Shown: one piece after another, positions 32,573-43,289 of the stretch
Layout of the letters: the number at the start of each line of letters is the position of its first letter
How positions within the stretch are numbered: the stretch's first letter is position 1
Assembly (NCBI GenBank): GCA_033032865.1
Contig: JAWHQI010000061.1
Span: 1,116,001 to 1,180,000 of the forward strand
Length of the DNA: 64,000 bases
From: Dactylorhiza incarnata
Taxonomy: Eukaryota > Streptophyta > Magnoliopsida > Asparagales > Orchidaceae
Direction: 5' to 3'
Position numbers and translations under genes: made by a program
The notes under the pieces: generated by a model
What the model was told of the DNA's origin: nothing
Databases searched by the model: none
The model's input: the letters and a program-made list of their open reading frames with translations, nothing else

Positions 32573-33378
32573 GGTTCGTCCTAATTTTCAACTATCCGGC
32601 GAGAGCTCTATTTGATACGGGTGCATCGCACTCTTTTCTGTCCGAGGACTTTGTTGTGCGAATCGGAGTGTCGTCTACCTTCGTAGAGGATAGATTGGAA
32701 GTAGTTCTACCCAATGGATCTCGAATGAGTGCGGATAGGAAGAGCCGTGTGAAGGTGCAGATCGGAAGTCAGGATTTTGACTTGGAAGCGTCGTTATTAC
32801 CGTTAGCTGAATTTGATGTGATCTTCGGCATGGACTGGCTCTCGGAGCAGCGGGCATGCATAGATTGCAATACAAAGGAGATCACTCTAGGAAGGAACAC
32901 CGAAGGAGAAACCACGTTCGCCGGTATGCGAGGAGCGAGCAAGACGCTGATGTCTGCTCTCCAGGTGGTTAAGGCGGTGAGAAAAGGCGCCGAGTTGTTC
33001 TTCACCTTGTTGGAGGCTTCGGAGCCAAAGCCCAGGTTATGTGATGTCCCAGTTGTAGCGGAGTACGCCGACGTGTTTCCTAACGAACTCCCTGGGGCTC
33101 CGCCTCAGCGAGAGATCGATTTCTGTATCGAGTTGGTGCCAGGTGCCAAACCTGTGGCCCGCTCACCGTACCGGATAGCGCCAAAGAAATTGGCAGAGCT
33201 GAAGGTTCAATTGCAAGAGCTGCTAGAGCAAGGCTACGTACGTCCAAGTTCATCGCCTTGGAGTGCACCAGTCCTCTTTGTGAAAAAGAAGGACGGGAGC
33301 TTGCGTCTATGTATAGATTATCGAGAGCTAAACAAGTTGACCGAGAAGAAACCGATACCCGATTCCAAGAATCGATGA
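32573..33378 (+). pseudogene. Protease and RT start of E8a
   Basis: Aspartic protease with [13 protein letters not shown] (D-T-G active site) and a second conserved part [16 protein letters not shown], then the RT entry [20 protein letters not shown] and [20 protein letters not shown]. One extra A near 33345 shifts the frame so the open frame ends at 33378 in [11 protein letters not shown]8b lacks that base. The protease cuts the polyprotein and the RT copies RNA to DNA. Confidence 0.9.
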
Positions 33379-33383
33379 TCTAT

Positions 33384-34415
33384 TCGACCAACTGGTTGGG
33401 TCGACGGTTTACTCCAAGCTGGACCTAAGGTCTGGCTATTATCAACTGCGAATAAGGGAATGTGACATTCCAAAAACAGCGTTCAGTACCCGCTTTGGGC
33501 ACTATGAGTTCACGGTGATGCCGTTCGGTCTGTCCAATGCACCGTCGGTATTCATGGACTTAATGAACAGGACGTTCCGAGAGTATTTAGATCAATTTGT
33601 GATCGTCTTCATCGACGACATTTTGGTATACTCTCAGTCGGAAGAGGAGCATGTAGGGCATCTGCACACAGTCCTGAGCACCTTGAGGAGGAGTCAGCTA
33701 TATGCCAAATTCTCCAAGTGCGAGTTTTGGCTACCGTCAGTAGCATTCCTTGGTCATGTCGTTAGTGGAGAAGGAATTGCAGGTGATCCGTCGAAGATAG
33801 AAGCGATCCGAGCGTGGCCTTTGTTGAAAAACGTAGCGGAAGTCCGAAGTTTCTTAGGACTTGCCGGCTATTATAGGCGCTTTGTGGAAAACTTCTCGAG
33901 GATCGCACTTCCTCTCACAAAGCAGACTAGGAAGGATCATAAGTTTGTTTGGTCGCCCGAGTGCGCACGAGCTTTTGAAGAGATGAAGAGCCGTCTGACC
34001 ACGGCGCCCATTCTATGCTCGCCACAAGGTACGGAAGGCTACGAAATTTATAGCGACGCCTCAGGAAGTGGTTTGGGTTGTGTCCTAGTGCAGTTCGGGA
34101 AGGTAATTGCCTACGGCTCCCCGGCAACTGAAGGTTCATGAGTGGAATTACCCGGTCCATGATTTGGAGCTAGCGGCCGTGGTTTTCGCCCTCAAACTCT
34201 GGAGGCACTATCTATATGGCGTGAAGATCGATATCTTTACCGACCACAAGAGCCTCAAGTACTTGCTAGATCAAAGGGAGTTGAACATGCGTCAAAGGAG
34301 GTGGATGGAGTTCCTTGGGGACTACACCTTCGACATCAAATATACCCCCGGTAAAGGAAATGTAGTTGCGGACGCGTTGAGTCGTCGGGCTCCCGCACAA
34401 GCAAATTGGATTTGA
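33384..34415 (+). pseudogene. RT core and RNase H of E8a
   Basis: Carries [26 protein letters not shown], the catalytic FIDDILVYS (Y/F-x-D-D box), [16 protein letters not shown] and RNase [14 protein letters not shown]. An extra C near 34120 shifts the frame. RNase H then continues as [20 protein letters not shown] and [17 protein letters not shown], ending [16 protein letters not shown] missing T near 34405 gives another shift. Confidence 0.9.
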
Positions 34416-35365
34416 TGCACGATGAGCGTCTAATCCGCGAGCTGGAAGAAATGGAGATCATTTGCATTGATAGGAGAACGTCTACTTCAGCATGCTTGAA
34501 CTGGATGGAGGTTCAATACGACCTTGCCGACCGAGTTCGACAAGCATTGGAGCTGGACGAGAGCATAAAACGCTATAAAGCGAAAACCGTTGAGGGGTTA
34601 AACGCTGATTTATCCTTCGAAGACGACCTTATGTGGAAACAGGAAAGGTTGTGCATCCCAAACGTTGGCACTCTACGGGCGGAGTTGATGTACGAGGCTC
34701 ATCATACCAAGTACTCGATCCACCCGTGGAGCACTAAAATGTATATGGATATGAAGAAGCTTTTCTGGTGGCCGGGTATGAAGAAAGACATTGCCCTTTA
34801 CGTGGCCAAGTGTCATACTTGCGCGTTGGTGAAAGCGGAATGTCAACGTCCCGATGGGTTTCTGAAGTCCTTGCCGATTCCGGAATGGAAGTTTGATGAT
34901 ATTTCGATACATTTTGTGCACGGATTGCCGAGATCGCAACATGGAAACGACGCCGTCTGGGTGATCGTGGACCGTTTGACAATGGTATCACACTTCATTC
35001 CGAACCGGAAGGATGATTCTGTAGAGAAGCTAGCAAAGCTCTATGTTGATAGTATTGTGAGACTGCACGGTGTCCCTTGTAGCATCGTCAGCGATCGTGA
35101 CGGGCGTTTCACATCGAAAGATTGGAGGCTTATCCATGAACTGTTGGGCACGAAATTGAAGTTCAGCACGGCCTTCCACCGCAAACGGATGGACAGGCCG
35201 AGAGAACCAACAGGACTATGGAGGATATGCTCCGAATGTGCGCTCTAGATTTTGGAAAGAGGTGGGAAGATCATCTCTATATGATCGAGTTCGCCTACAA
35301 TAATAGCTACCAAGCTAGTATAAAGATGGCTCCCTTCGAAGCCCTCTAGTGGTAAGAAGTGTCGT
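34406..35365 (+). pseudogene. Integrase of E8a, N-terminal part
   Basis: Zinc-binding part [13 protein letters not shown]...[11 protein letters not shown], then the core. The first catalytic position reads ISIHFVHGLP where E8b has [10 protein letters not shown], so the catalytic Asp is lost. The second Asp is in [11 protein letters not shown] missing C near 35186 shifts the frame before the Glu region. E7 is inserted at 35365 in the codons for KKCRT. Integrase joins element DNA to the chromosome, and this copy cannot be functional. Confidence 0.9.
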
Positions 35366-36876
35366 TGATGCGTGTCGGCAAGTGCACCGGTCGCTGTCAA
35401 GTAATAATTGTGGAGAATAAATTTCCCGGATGTCGGTCTCTTGAGGAATGCAGGATGGGTGAACGAATCGCGCAGTGATTATTGTTACACAAGCGTTCAA
35501 CAAACACAAAGATGGGGCTTTTGGTTGGTTTTCCTAATCTTATCAACAACAAAAAGAAATGCGGGTCGAAAACACCGCTTCGCAAAGTGAGGTAGATGCA
35601 ACGACCGCGATGTCGTGCTTCGTGAGGCGGATGAAGTGAACTCAGTGCGAGAGGGTGAGGGTCGCAAACACCTCTTCACAACCGCCGTTAGCTCTTGCTA
35701 ACGCGGATCAAACACCTTGCGTGCGTGCGCGAGTGAGTGTGAGAAAGCGGACTGAATCACCACCAAACCATGAAGAACAACAAAGAAATATTCATTTCCA
35801 TCAAAATAAACATCACAATATTCGAGTATTGCACGGTTCAAAGAGTACAATGGAGGAAAGAGGAAAGAAATAACCAATGGTGAAGACTAGCGGCCGTTCA
35901 CGGCCGGAATGGTAGGTTGTCGGGCTACCTCCGGACTCGGGCGGACTATGCTTCCGGCGTAGAGAGCTGTCACGATCTCCCTACGTAGCTCTGTCGTCTT
36001 CGACTTCAGGTTCCTTCTTCTTCTCACCGGGCGGAATGAGAGAATGGTTGCTTAGAGGCTTGCGGACGATGGAGAACACTCACGGACAATGGAGGAAGTC
36101 TTGGAATGGGTGGAGGAGGCTTCCCCTTGCGTAGGAGATGAGGTGGAGGCGTCCCATGGTGGAAATCGGCGGCGTACGGAATAGGAATCCCGCTCCCGGA
36201 AGTGAACGATCGCCCTAAAATCGCAACAGGCGCTTAAATAGGCGCTGGATTGAATACTGCGCACGGTCATTGGCGCACGACCAGTGGTCGTGCGCACAGG
36301 AATTCTGCGATCGTGCGCACTGCCTGGGTGGAACCTGCAAGATACGAAATTATAAAATAAAATGTTCGCACGACCAGTGGCACACGACCGGTGGTCGTGC
36401 GCACTGTCGTTGATAGTCGTGCGCACTGGAGCAAACAGAACTCGGAAATTAAATGGTAAGTGCGCACGAGCAGGGGCGCACGACCGGTGGTCGTGCGCAC
36501 TGTCGTTGATGGTCGTGCGCACTGCACCAAACAGAACTCGTGAAAAAGGTTAAGTGCACACGATCAGTGGCGCACGACCAGTGGTCGTGCGCAATAGAAC
36601 CGGTGATCGTGCGCAGTGTTCCTGTGCAGAATTGCACCGGTAACACTTGCACGACTCCTATTCCAGCATAACCACAGATCTAGCCACTGAAAGTGGCACC
36701 GAACAGCACAAGAATACTACTAAAGACAAAAAGCACGAAAATCACACCAAAGTGGGCTAAGATGTGCACCTAGCATGGATTATCAAATATAAACTAAAAC
36801 AAGGCTAAAGTGCGGAGAAATGACTAAATAACGGCCCAGATGAGTCCATAAATGTGTATATGATCAGGACTCATCA
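35366..36876 (-). repeat. 3' LTR of E7 (1511 bp)
   Basis: Starts TGATGCGTGTCGG, ends GATCAGGACTCATCA on the plus strand. Contains the CGCACGAC palindrome cluster at 36255-36620. Confidence 0.93.
36255..36620. repeat. CGCACGAC palindrome cluster in the E7 LTR
   Basis: Repeated hairpins with arms GCGCACGACCA and TGGTCGTGCGC around one base, three near-perfect copies plus many single arms (CGATCGTGCGC, AGTCGTGCGC). Interspersed with AAACAGAACTCG repeats. The other LTR has the same cluster at about 42010-42375. Similar hairpins occur in the LTRs of E8 (43380-43540 and 48175-48430). Confidence 0.9.
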
Positions 36877-36914
36877 CACCCCCAGACTTAACTGTTTGCG
36901 CGTCCCGAGCAAAC
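36877..36914 (-). other. Polypurine tract and adjacent hairpin of E7
   Basis: On the minus strand AAGTCTGGGGGTG abuts the LTR. Before it GTTTGCTCGGGACGCGCAAAC-like arms (GTTTGC and GCAAAC, 36894-36914) form a hairpin, as in E6. Confidence 0.72.
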
Positions 36915-38676
36915 GAATCCAGCGGAGCGTGAAAACGATAATTAACATAGAGAATTACAAAAAGGAGTACGGTGCGAAGTAACATACGCATGCAAGTAGA
37001 GAATTTAGTAGAAGGAGATTCTAAATATGCTAAATAATTTACAAGAGTATTAAAGCGTAATTAAAGATTTAGATGTACTCAATTGGTGAATTATGAAGAA
37101 TTTGACGATCATGCCCGGTATGAAAGTGACGAGACACTGAGGCGGGTGTTGCAAAAGATCGGGGCTTAGGAAGAACTCCGCTGAAATCCATCACCGTCGT
37201 GAACCATACGCTTGCCCGGTCACACTCTCTCCACGACGCTAGCAAACTCGCAAATCAAATCAGTAGGACTTATAGGATTAGAACGGGGCTTAGGTTACGG
37301 TATGATATTCAAAGTTAAACGCGGTGGCTACGCAACCCACGTGAGCTAACGGAACGCTGCACCACACAAGACCAACAAACTATGCTCGTGTGACACACCC
37401 CCAGACTTATCCTGAAAACCAGGTGTGCACACGGCCTACTTCACAAATACCAACAGATTTTCTGTTTTTAGCTCGGGAGGATTTTTTTCAAAATACTCTT
37501 TTTTTTTCTTTTACTCTTTTTTTTCTTTACATATTTTACTTCTTTTATTGAACCCCCGGTTGGTTCAAAATCAGCAGATGGACTTTATTTTCTCTTCATA
37601 ACACAAAGATTCCACACACCACACAAGTTGAGACTTATGAGCGCAGTTAAAAACATTTTGGTTACGGGAGTAGGATAGGCTTCAGGCTTTGGTGGATGAA
37701 GAGGGGCTGTACAAAGGAATGGTAGGCACAAAATGGGCTTGCAACGGTGAATGAAATGGACATGGAATAACAAAGCTCAAACTAGCCAAAGGGTGGCCTA
37801 CATCATGCTTGACTCAACGAGTAGCTCTCACCCATGCTTCGAGAGTCGCTTGGGGCAAGTTCTTAGCCCACGAGAAAGATAAACCTTCCTCCCGACTCGA
37901 GCAACACACGACTAGCAATCGCACACACACAACACCGGGTTATCGTCAATTCCATACAAATTCACCACTTGAGTATATTAAATCTAAATTTACGCAGAAA
38001 TACTAAACATAAATTAGATGCATAAAGAAAATCTAGTTCTACACAAATTCTACCATAGCATGCGAAGTGACTAGAACACTACATGAGTCAACATCGCACT
38101 CCAAATAATAATTCCTACGTTAACAATCTATTTCACATTCCGACCAAAATAGTTTAAACGGAACAACGACAAAAAGATAAATACGCACTCAAGTGGGTGA
38201 AGTGGTGTGTGAAGCATGAAAAACAAAAATAATGACTAGGATAAATAAAGATACAACCTTCTAGTATGCGGTGCAACTCGTGCACAGTTGATAACAACAA
38301 CCGCTCCCCCAGACTTAAGCTAAACGATATATCTAGAAATTTGAAGCTAAAAGAAGGGAGGAAGCGTTACCCCATGCTCAGAAATGAGCATACCAGACGA
38401 TTGGCGTTTATGATCACGAATAGTCCGCAGCATCCGCACCATCGAACACAAAACCTGCAAGCACAAACTCAAAGCAACAAAAGCAAATACAAAAGCTGAA
38501 CTAAAAGAAGTTAGAAAAAAAAAAGTACGAAAACAGGAAATCTGGGTTGTCTCCCAGGAGCGCTTTCATTTAACGTCCTTAAGCTGGACCAAATACCTGT
38601 ATTAGCATTGTTTATAAAGTGCAGGAATTAAAAGAGAAATATTCAGAAGCAGTTCACCACATCAACTAAACACAAA
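36915..38676. other. Non-coding 3' interior of E7
   Basis: About 1.76 kb without a convincing ORF. It contains a T-rich stretch (37480-37550) and AT-rich sequence. Comparable in position to the non-coding part of E6. Confidence 0.7.
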
Positions 38677-39603
38677 TCAGCTAAAAGCGCTCTTATGGTG
38701 CGCTTCTCCCGTAGCACGTAGGCGGGAGGTGAAGGCTTTAGGGCCAACACTGGTATTACCCAATGCTCCCCTAACCTCCGCCACCTTGCCACGAAGAGCG
38801 GCAGCACGAGCGTCGCGCAGAAGTTTCTCCTTTTTAAGTTTGGTGACAGTCGGAGACTGCCACCGTTGAAAGTTTTCAGAATTTTCCGCCTTAGTGGCGG
38901 GTGGCGTCACTTCCGGCATCGTGGTGACTACCGGATCGGCCCAGGAGATAGAACGCTTAGATTGTTTATTACAAGATTCAACACAGGGAGATAAACAATC
39001 CGCATCCCGAACTACATTCACGTCAACGTTTCCCGAATTGCAGTCCTCCTCCGTCTCGGAATCGAACTCTTTCTGGAAGTCAACCTCTTCTTCCTCATCT
39101 GATTGGAGCTCCTCCTTTCCTCCTTCACTTGTTTCTTGATCATGTATCTTTCCTGCACGTCTTAGAAATTCATCAGAAATGACGAGAGGGGGAGGAGTGG
39201 ATGTGTCAGCTGTAGCTTCGAGGCGAGTGGGCTGCAGCGCCTTGTTAGGTAGGAGAACACACCCCGTAGCGAAGTCAAGGGTGGCGCCGCTCTCTTTCAA
39301 GAACGGCACGCCCAGGATAGGAATGGATTGATTTTCCTGGGGGCCCAACACCTGAAAGTCCGCGACCACAGTCGTCCCCTCAACTATTACTTCCACATTT
39401 CTCACTTCCCCCTCAGATTGGACAATAGTGTCGTTAGCGAGAATAAGCGATTTCCTTTCCTCCGTGTTCATCTCAAGTTGTAATTTCGCAACATCTTGCA
39501 GTGCAATGACGTTGCGGGAGGAACCGGAATCGCATAAAGCTTTTGTTTCAACCTTATTGATGGCACAAGAAATTATCAGCTCACTCGGTTCAACCTCTAC
39601 CAC
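38677..39603 (-). pseudogene. Aspartic protease part of E7 gag-protease
   Basis: The first 120 residues are a retropepsin-like domain: ELIISCAINKVETKALCDSG with the D-S-G active site, then VIVEGTTVVADFQVLG and IPILGVPFLKESGATLD. The rest is acidic and Ser-rich, ending near RAAALRGKVAEVRGALG. The gag frame upstream (39670-39921) is the same frame, separated only by a TGA at about 39667 where an Arg codon CGA would fit a C-to-T change. It would process gag. No RT follows. Confidence 0.8.
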
Positions 39604-39669
39604 ATCCCCAAGACTCTTCCCTTGATCAATTGGGTTCTTCTCCGTGTTGCTGGGAAGGGTCCCCTGCGA

Positions 39670-41005
39670 TCACTCGGTTAGCACTTGGGCCAATTGGCCC
39701 AACTGCGTTTCCAGGTTTCGCATGGATGCAGTTTGACTTACCATATTCGAATTAGCTACTTGCATGAATTTCTCCATCATCTCTTCTAGATTACTCTTTT
39801 TTTGAGTAGGGGGTGCTTGATTATAGTCCGGGTGTGGTGGCCTCGGTTGGCTCCCGAGGCGTAAGCATCGTTTTGATGCTGCCCCGGTGCCCATCGTTGG
39901 CCAGGTGTGTTTGGATTCCACGAGAAGTTCGGGTGACTTCTCGCTCCCGGATTATAAGCATTATTGAAAGGCGCCCCCCTAGGCTGATTTCCTACATAAT
40001 TAACAGATTCGTTCAAGTTCAAGTGTGCGAAGTCACCTGCCACGTTGTTCCCCGAACACTCATACGCGTGGTGGCCTCCGCCTCCACATCCCTCGCAGGT
40101 AATGACAGCAGCAGTCGCGGATGGTGAGGGGAGAGAGTCGACCATGAAAAGACCTCGGCCGCTTCTTGGAGCATTTCTCCCTGCAGTCCAGAATGTACTG
40201 TGGGAGGCAGTGTCGCGCAGAATTCGAAGGGCATCTTCAGGAGTGTGGTTCATCAAGGTACCACCCGCCGCAGCATCGATCATTGCCCTGTAGTTGGGCT
40301 CGATCGCGAAGTAGAACAATTCAACCACATTCCATGGTTGGAGCTCGTGGCCAGGGCAACGGCGAAGGAGATCGTTGAGGCGCTCCCATGCTTCAGCAAG
40401 GGTCTCTTGGTCAAGTTGGCGAAATGTGGCGATCTCCCGCCGCAAGCTTACAATCTTATCCACGGGGTGGAATTTAGCAAGGAACTTGGATGCGAGGGCA
40501 TCCCAAGTTGCAGCAGTCCCGGGCGGAATGAAGTGGAGCCACACCTTTGCTTTGTCGCTGAGTGAAAAGGGAAACAGTCTAAGCTTGACCGTGTCGTCAG
40601 CAATCCCTGCGTAGCGGAAGGTTCCGCAAATATCAGAAAACTCCGCCAGATGCAGATGCGGATCTTCGCTGGCCAACCCCGAGAACTGAGCGTTGTTCCG
40701 GATGATGTTTAAGATCGCTGGCTTGATCTCAAACTGATTATTCAAAATATTGGGCCCGAACCCCGGATACACACTCCCAGCACTTGGAGTGGTGTAGTCC
40801 CTCATCGTGCGGGGTCGAGGCCTGGCTGCCTCCTGCTCAATCCCAGCTGATGTTCCCCCACGCCGGGCATTCTCGGATCAACATCATTTGGGTCTGCCTG
40901 ATCACCCATGGCCGCTTGTACAGCCGCAGCGCGCCTTCGCGCGCGAGCAGTTCGTTCGATTTCTGGATCAAAAGGTGCGAGTTCACCTGCGACCTGCCTC
41001 TGCAT
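39670..41005 (-). pseudogene. gag of E7 (Athila/Tat type)
   Basis: Start taken at 41005 (MQRQVAGELAPFDPEIERTA), 90 bases after the primer site. A one-base loss near 40870 moves the frame to the main ORF (40805-39786). Core gag text: NNQFEIKPAILNIIRNN, SEDPHLHLAEFSDICGTFRY, LRLFPFSLSDKAKVWL, FLAKFHPVDKI, AAAGGTLMNHTPEDAL. A knuckle CEGCGGGGHHAYEC (CX2CX4HX4C) follows. A shift near 39800 leads to a coiled-coil-like end (MEKFMQVANSNMVSQ, LETQLGQLAQVLTE). Three small lesions in all, few for a gag of this length. Confidence 0.85.
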
Positions 41006-41095
41006 GAACTGTCAAAAACAAAAAGAAAAACAAAGAAAATAAAAACAACTGCTCGTATAACGACAGTCACAACACAAGACGAAACACGCCTGCAC

Positions 41096-41113
41096 TCCCC
41101 GACAACGGCGCCA
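41096..41113 (-). other. Primer binding site of E7
   Basis: TGGCGCCGTTGTCGGGGA on the minus strand, complementary to a tRNA-Asp-type 3' end with one mismatch to the E6 site. Confidence 0.8.
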
Positions 41114-41119
41114 AAAACT

Positions 41120-42632
41120 TGATGCGTGTCGGCAAGTGCACCGGTCGCTGTCAAGTAATAATTATGGAGAATAAATTCCCCGGATGTCGGTCTCTTGAGG
41201 AATGCAGGATGGGTGAACGAATCGCGCAGTGATTATTGTTACACAAGCGTTCAACAAACACAAAGATGGGGCTTTTGGTTGGTTTTCCTAATCTTATCAA
41301 CAACAAAAAGAAATGCGGGTCGAAAACACCGCTTCGCAAAGTGAGGTGGATGCAACGACCGCGATGCCGTGCTTCGTGAGGCGGATGAAGTGAACTCAAG
41401 TGCGAGAGGGTGAGGGTCGCAAACACCTCTTCACAACCGTCGTTAGCTCTTGCTAACGCGGATCAAACACCTTGCGTGCGTGCGCGAGTGAGTGTGAGAA
41501 AGCGGACTGAATCACCACCAAACCATGAAGAACAACAAAGAAATATTCATTTCCATCAAAATAAACATCACAATATCCGAGTATTGCACGGTTCAAAGAG
41601 TACAATGGAGGAAAGAGGAAAGAAATAACCAATGGTGAAGACTAGCGGCCGTTCACGGCCGGAATGGTAGGTTGTCGGGCTACCTCCGGACTCGGGCGGA
41701 CTATGCTTCCGGCGTAGAGAGCTGTCACGATCTCCCTACGTAGCTCTGTCGTCTTCGACTTCAGGTTCCTTCTTCTTCTCACCGGGCGGAATGAGAGAAT
41801 GGTTGCTTAGAGGCTTGCGGACGATGGAGAACACTCACGGACAATGGAGGAAGTCTTGGAATGGGTGGAGGAGGCTTCCCCTTGCGTAGGAGATGAGGTG
41901 GAGGCGTCCCACGGTGGAAATCGGCGGCGTACGGAACAGGAATCCCGCTCCCGGAAGTGAACGATCGCCCTAAAATCGCAACAGGCGCTTAAATAGGCGC
42001 TGGATTGAATACTGCGCACGGTCATTGGCGCACGACCAGTGGTCGTGCGCACAGGAATTCTGCGATCGTGCGCACTGCCTGGGTGGAACCTGCAAGATAC
42101 GAAATTATAAAATAAAATGTTCGCACGACCAGTGGCGCACGACCGGTGGTCGTGCGCACTGTCGTTGATAGTCGTACGCACTGGAGCAAACAGAACTCGG
42201 AAATTAAATGGTAAGTGCGCACGAGCAGGGGCGCACGACCGGTGGTCGTGCGCACTGTCATTGATGGTCGTGCGCACTGCACCAAACAGAACTCGTGAAA
42301 AAGGGTTAAGTGCACACGATCAGTGGCGCACGACCAGTGGTCGTGCGCAATAGAACCGGTGATCGTGCGCAGTGTTCCTGTGCAGAATTGCACCGGGAAC
42401 ACTTGCACGACTCATATTCCAGCATAACCACAGATCTAGCCACTGAAAGTGGCACCGAACAGCACAAGAATACTACTAAAGACAAAAAGCACGAAAATCA
42501 CACCAAAGTGGGCCAAGATGTGCACCTAGCATGGATTATCAAATATAAACTAAAACAAGGCTAAAGTGCGGAGAAATGACTAAATAACGGCCCAGATGAG
42601 TCCATAAATGTGTATATGATCAGGACTCATCA
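41120..42632 (-). repeat. 5' LTR of E7 (1513 bp)
   Basis: Near-identical partner of 35366-36876. Palindrome cluster at about 42010-42375. Confidence 0.93.
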
Positions 42633-43231
42633 GTCGTACACCGTTGTCTTGGGCGGAAACGGGCGATACTAAGCTATTAAAGCGAAAGGATGTTGAGGAA
42701 GCAACTTCGACGATCCGGACTATACGTGAAAGGCTATTGGTTGCCCAGGATAGGCAAGCAAAATGTTTCAATGCCAAGCATAGGAACCTAGAGTTCGCCG
42801 TCGGTGACCGGGTTTACTTGAAGATCAAACCGTTCAAAGGGGTATCAAGGATCCGACGCTTGAAAAAGCTCAGTCCAAGGTACTTGGGACCGTTTGAGAT
42901 CGTGGAGCGTGTTGGTGATGCGGCTTATCGGCTTGCACTATCGGCAGAGCTGAGCGGTCTACACGACGTGTTTCACATTTCAGTGTTGAGGAAGGCAGTG
43001 CAAGAGCCTACTCATATCGTTGCGGTCGGCAAAGTGCCGGTTGATAGTGGGTTGTCGACGAAAGTCAAGCCCTTACGCATCAAAGATACCGAAGTGAAGC
43101 AGCTGCGGAACAAGTCCATTCGGATGGTAAAAGTCCGGTGGGATAATTGCGGCCGAGAGGAGCTCTCTTGGGAGAGAGAGCAAACGATGCTTGCGGAGTA
43201 CCCCGAGCTATTTCTCTCAGGTAATTTATAA
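42633..43231 (+). pseudogene. Integrase C-terminal part of E8a
   Basis: Resumes after E7 with the duplicated GTCGT. Reads [72 protein letters not shown] and [12 protein letters not shown], ending [19 protein letters not shown]. This is the GPF/Y-type C-terminal domain of gypsy integrases. A clear chromodomain is not visible to me. This exon-like piece is open in one frame. Confidence 0.9.
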
Positions 43232-43275
43232 CTGTAATTCATGCTATTACTGTTTTTTGAATTTCGGGACGAAAT

Positions 43276-43289
43276 AAGGGGGGTGGAGT
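43276..43289 (+). other. Polypurine tract of E8a
   Basis: AAGGGGGGTGGAGT immediately before TGTAACACCCC. E8b has AAGGAGGGTGGAGT at 48074-48087, with a longer CGAAATTCTTTT lead. Confidence 0.85.

Larger units (their letters stand above)
35366..42632 (-). mobile_element. E7: gag-protease-only gypsy element in E8a
   Basis: LTRs 41120-42632 (5') and 35366-36876 (3'), ends TGATGCGTGTC...GGACTCATCA, duplication GTCGT at 35361-35365 and 42633-42637. tRNA-Asp-type primer site, gag of the Athila/Tat type, aspartic protease, then 1.8 kb without genes. No RT or integrase. Total 7.27 kb. LTRs differ at about 16 sites by eye (about 1.1%), so this is the innermost and a young layer. Confidence 0.94.

Noticed and set aside
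36052..36652. Minus-strand ORFs of 67-156 codons in E7 LTRs (also 41807-42408)
   Set aside because: Built from the CGCACGAC palindromes, open on both strands, and peptide content is repetitive.
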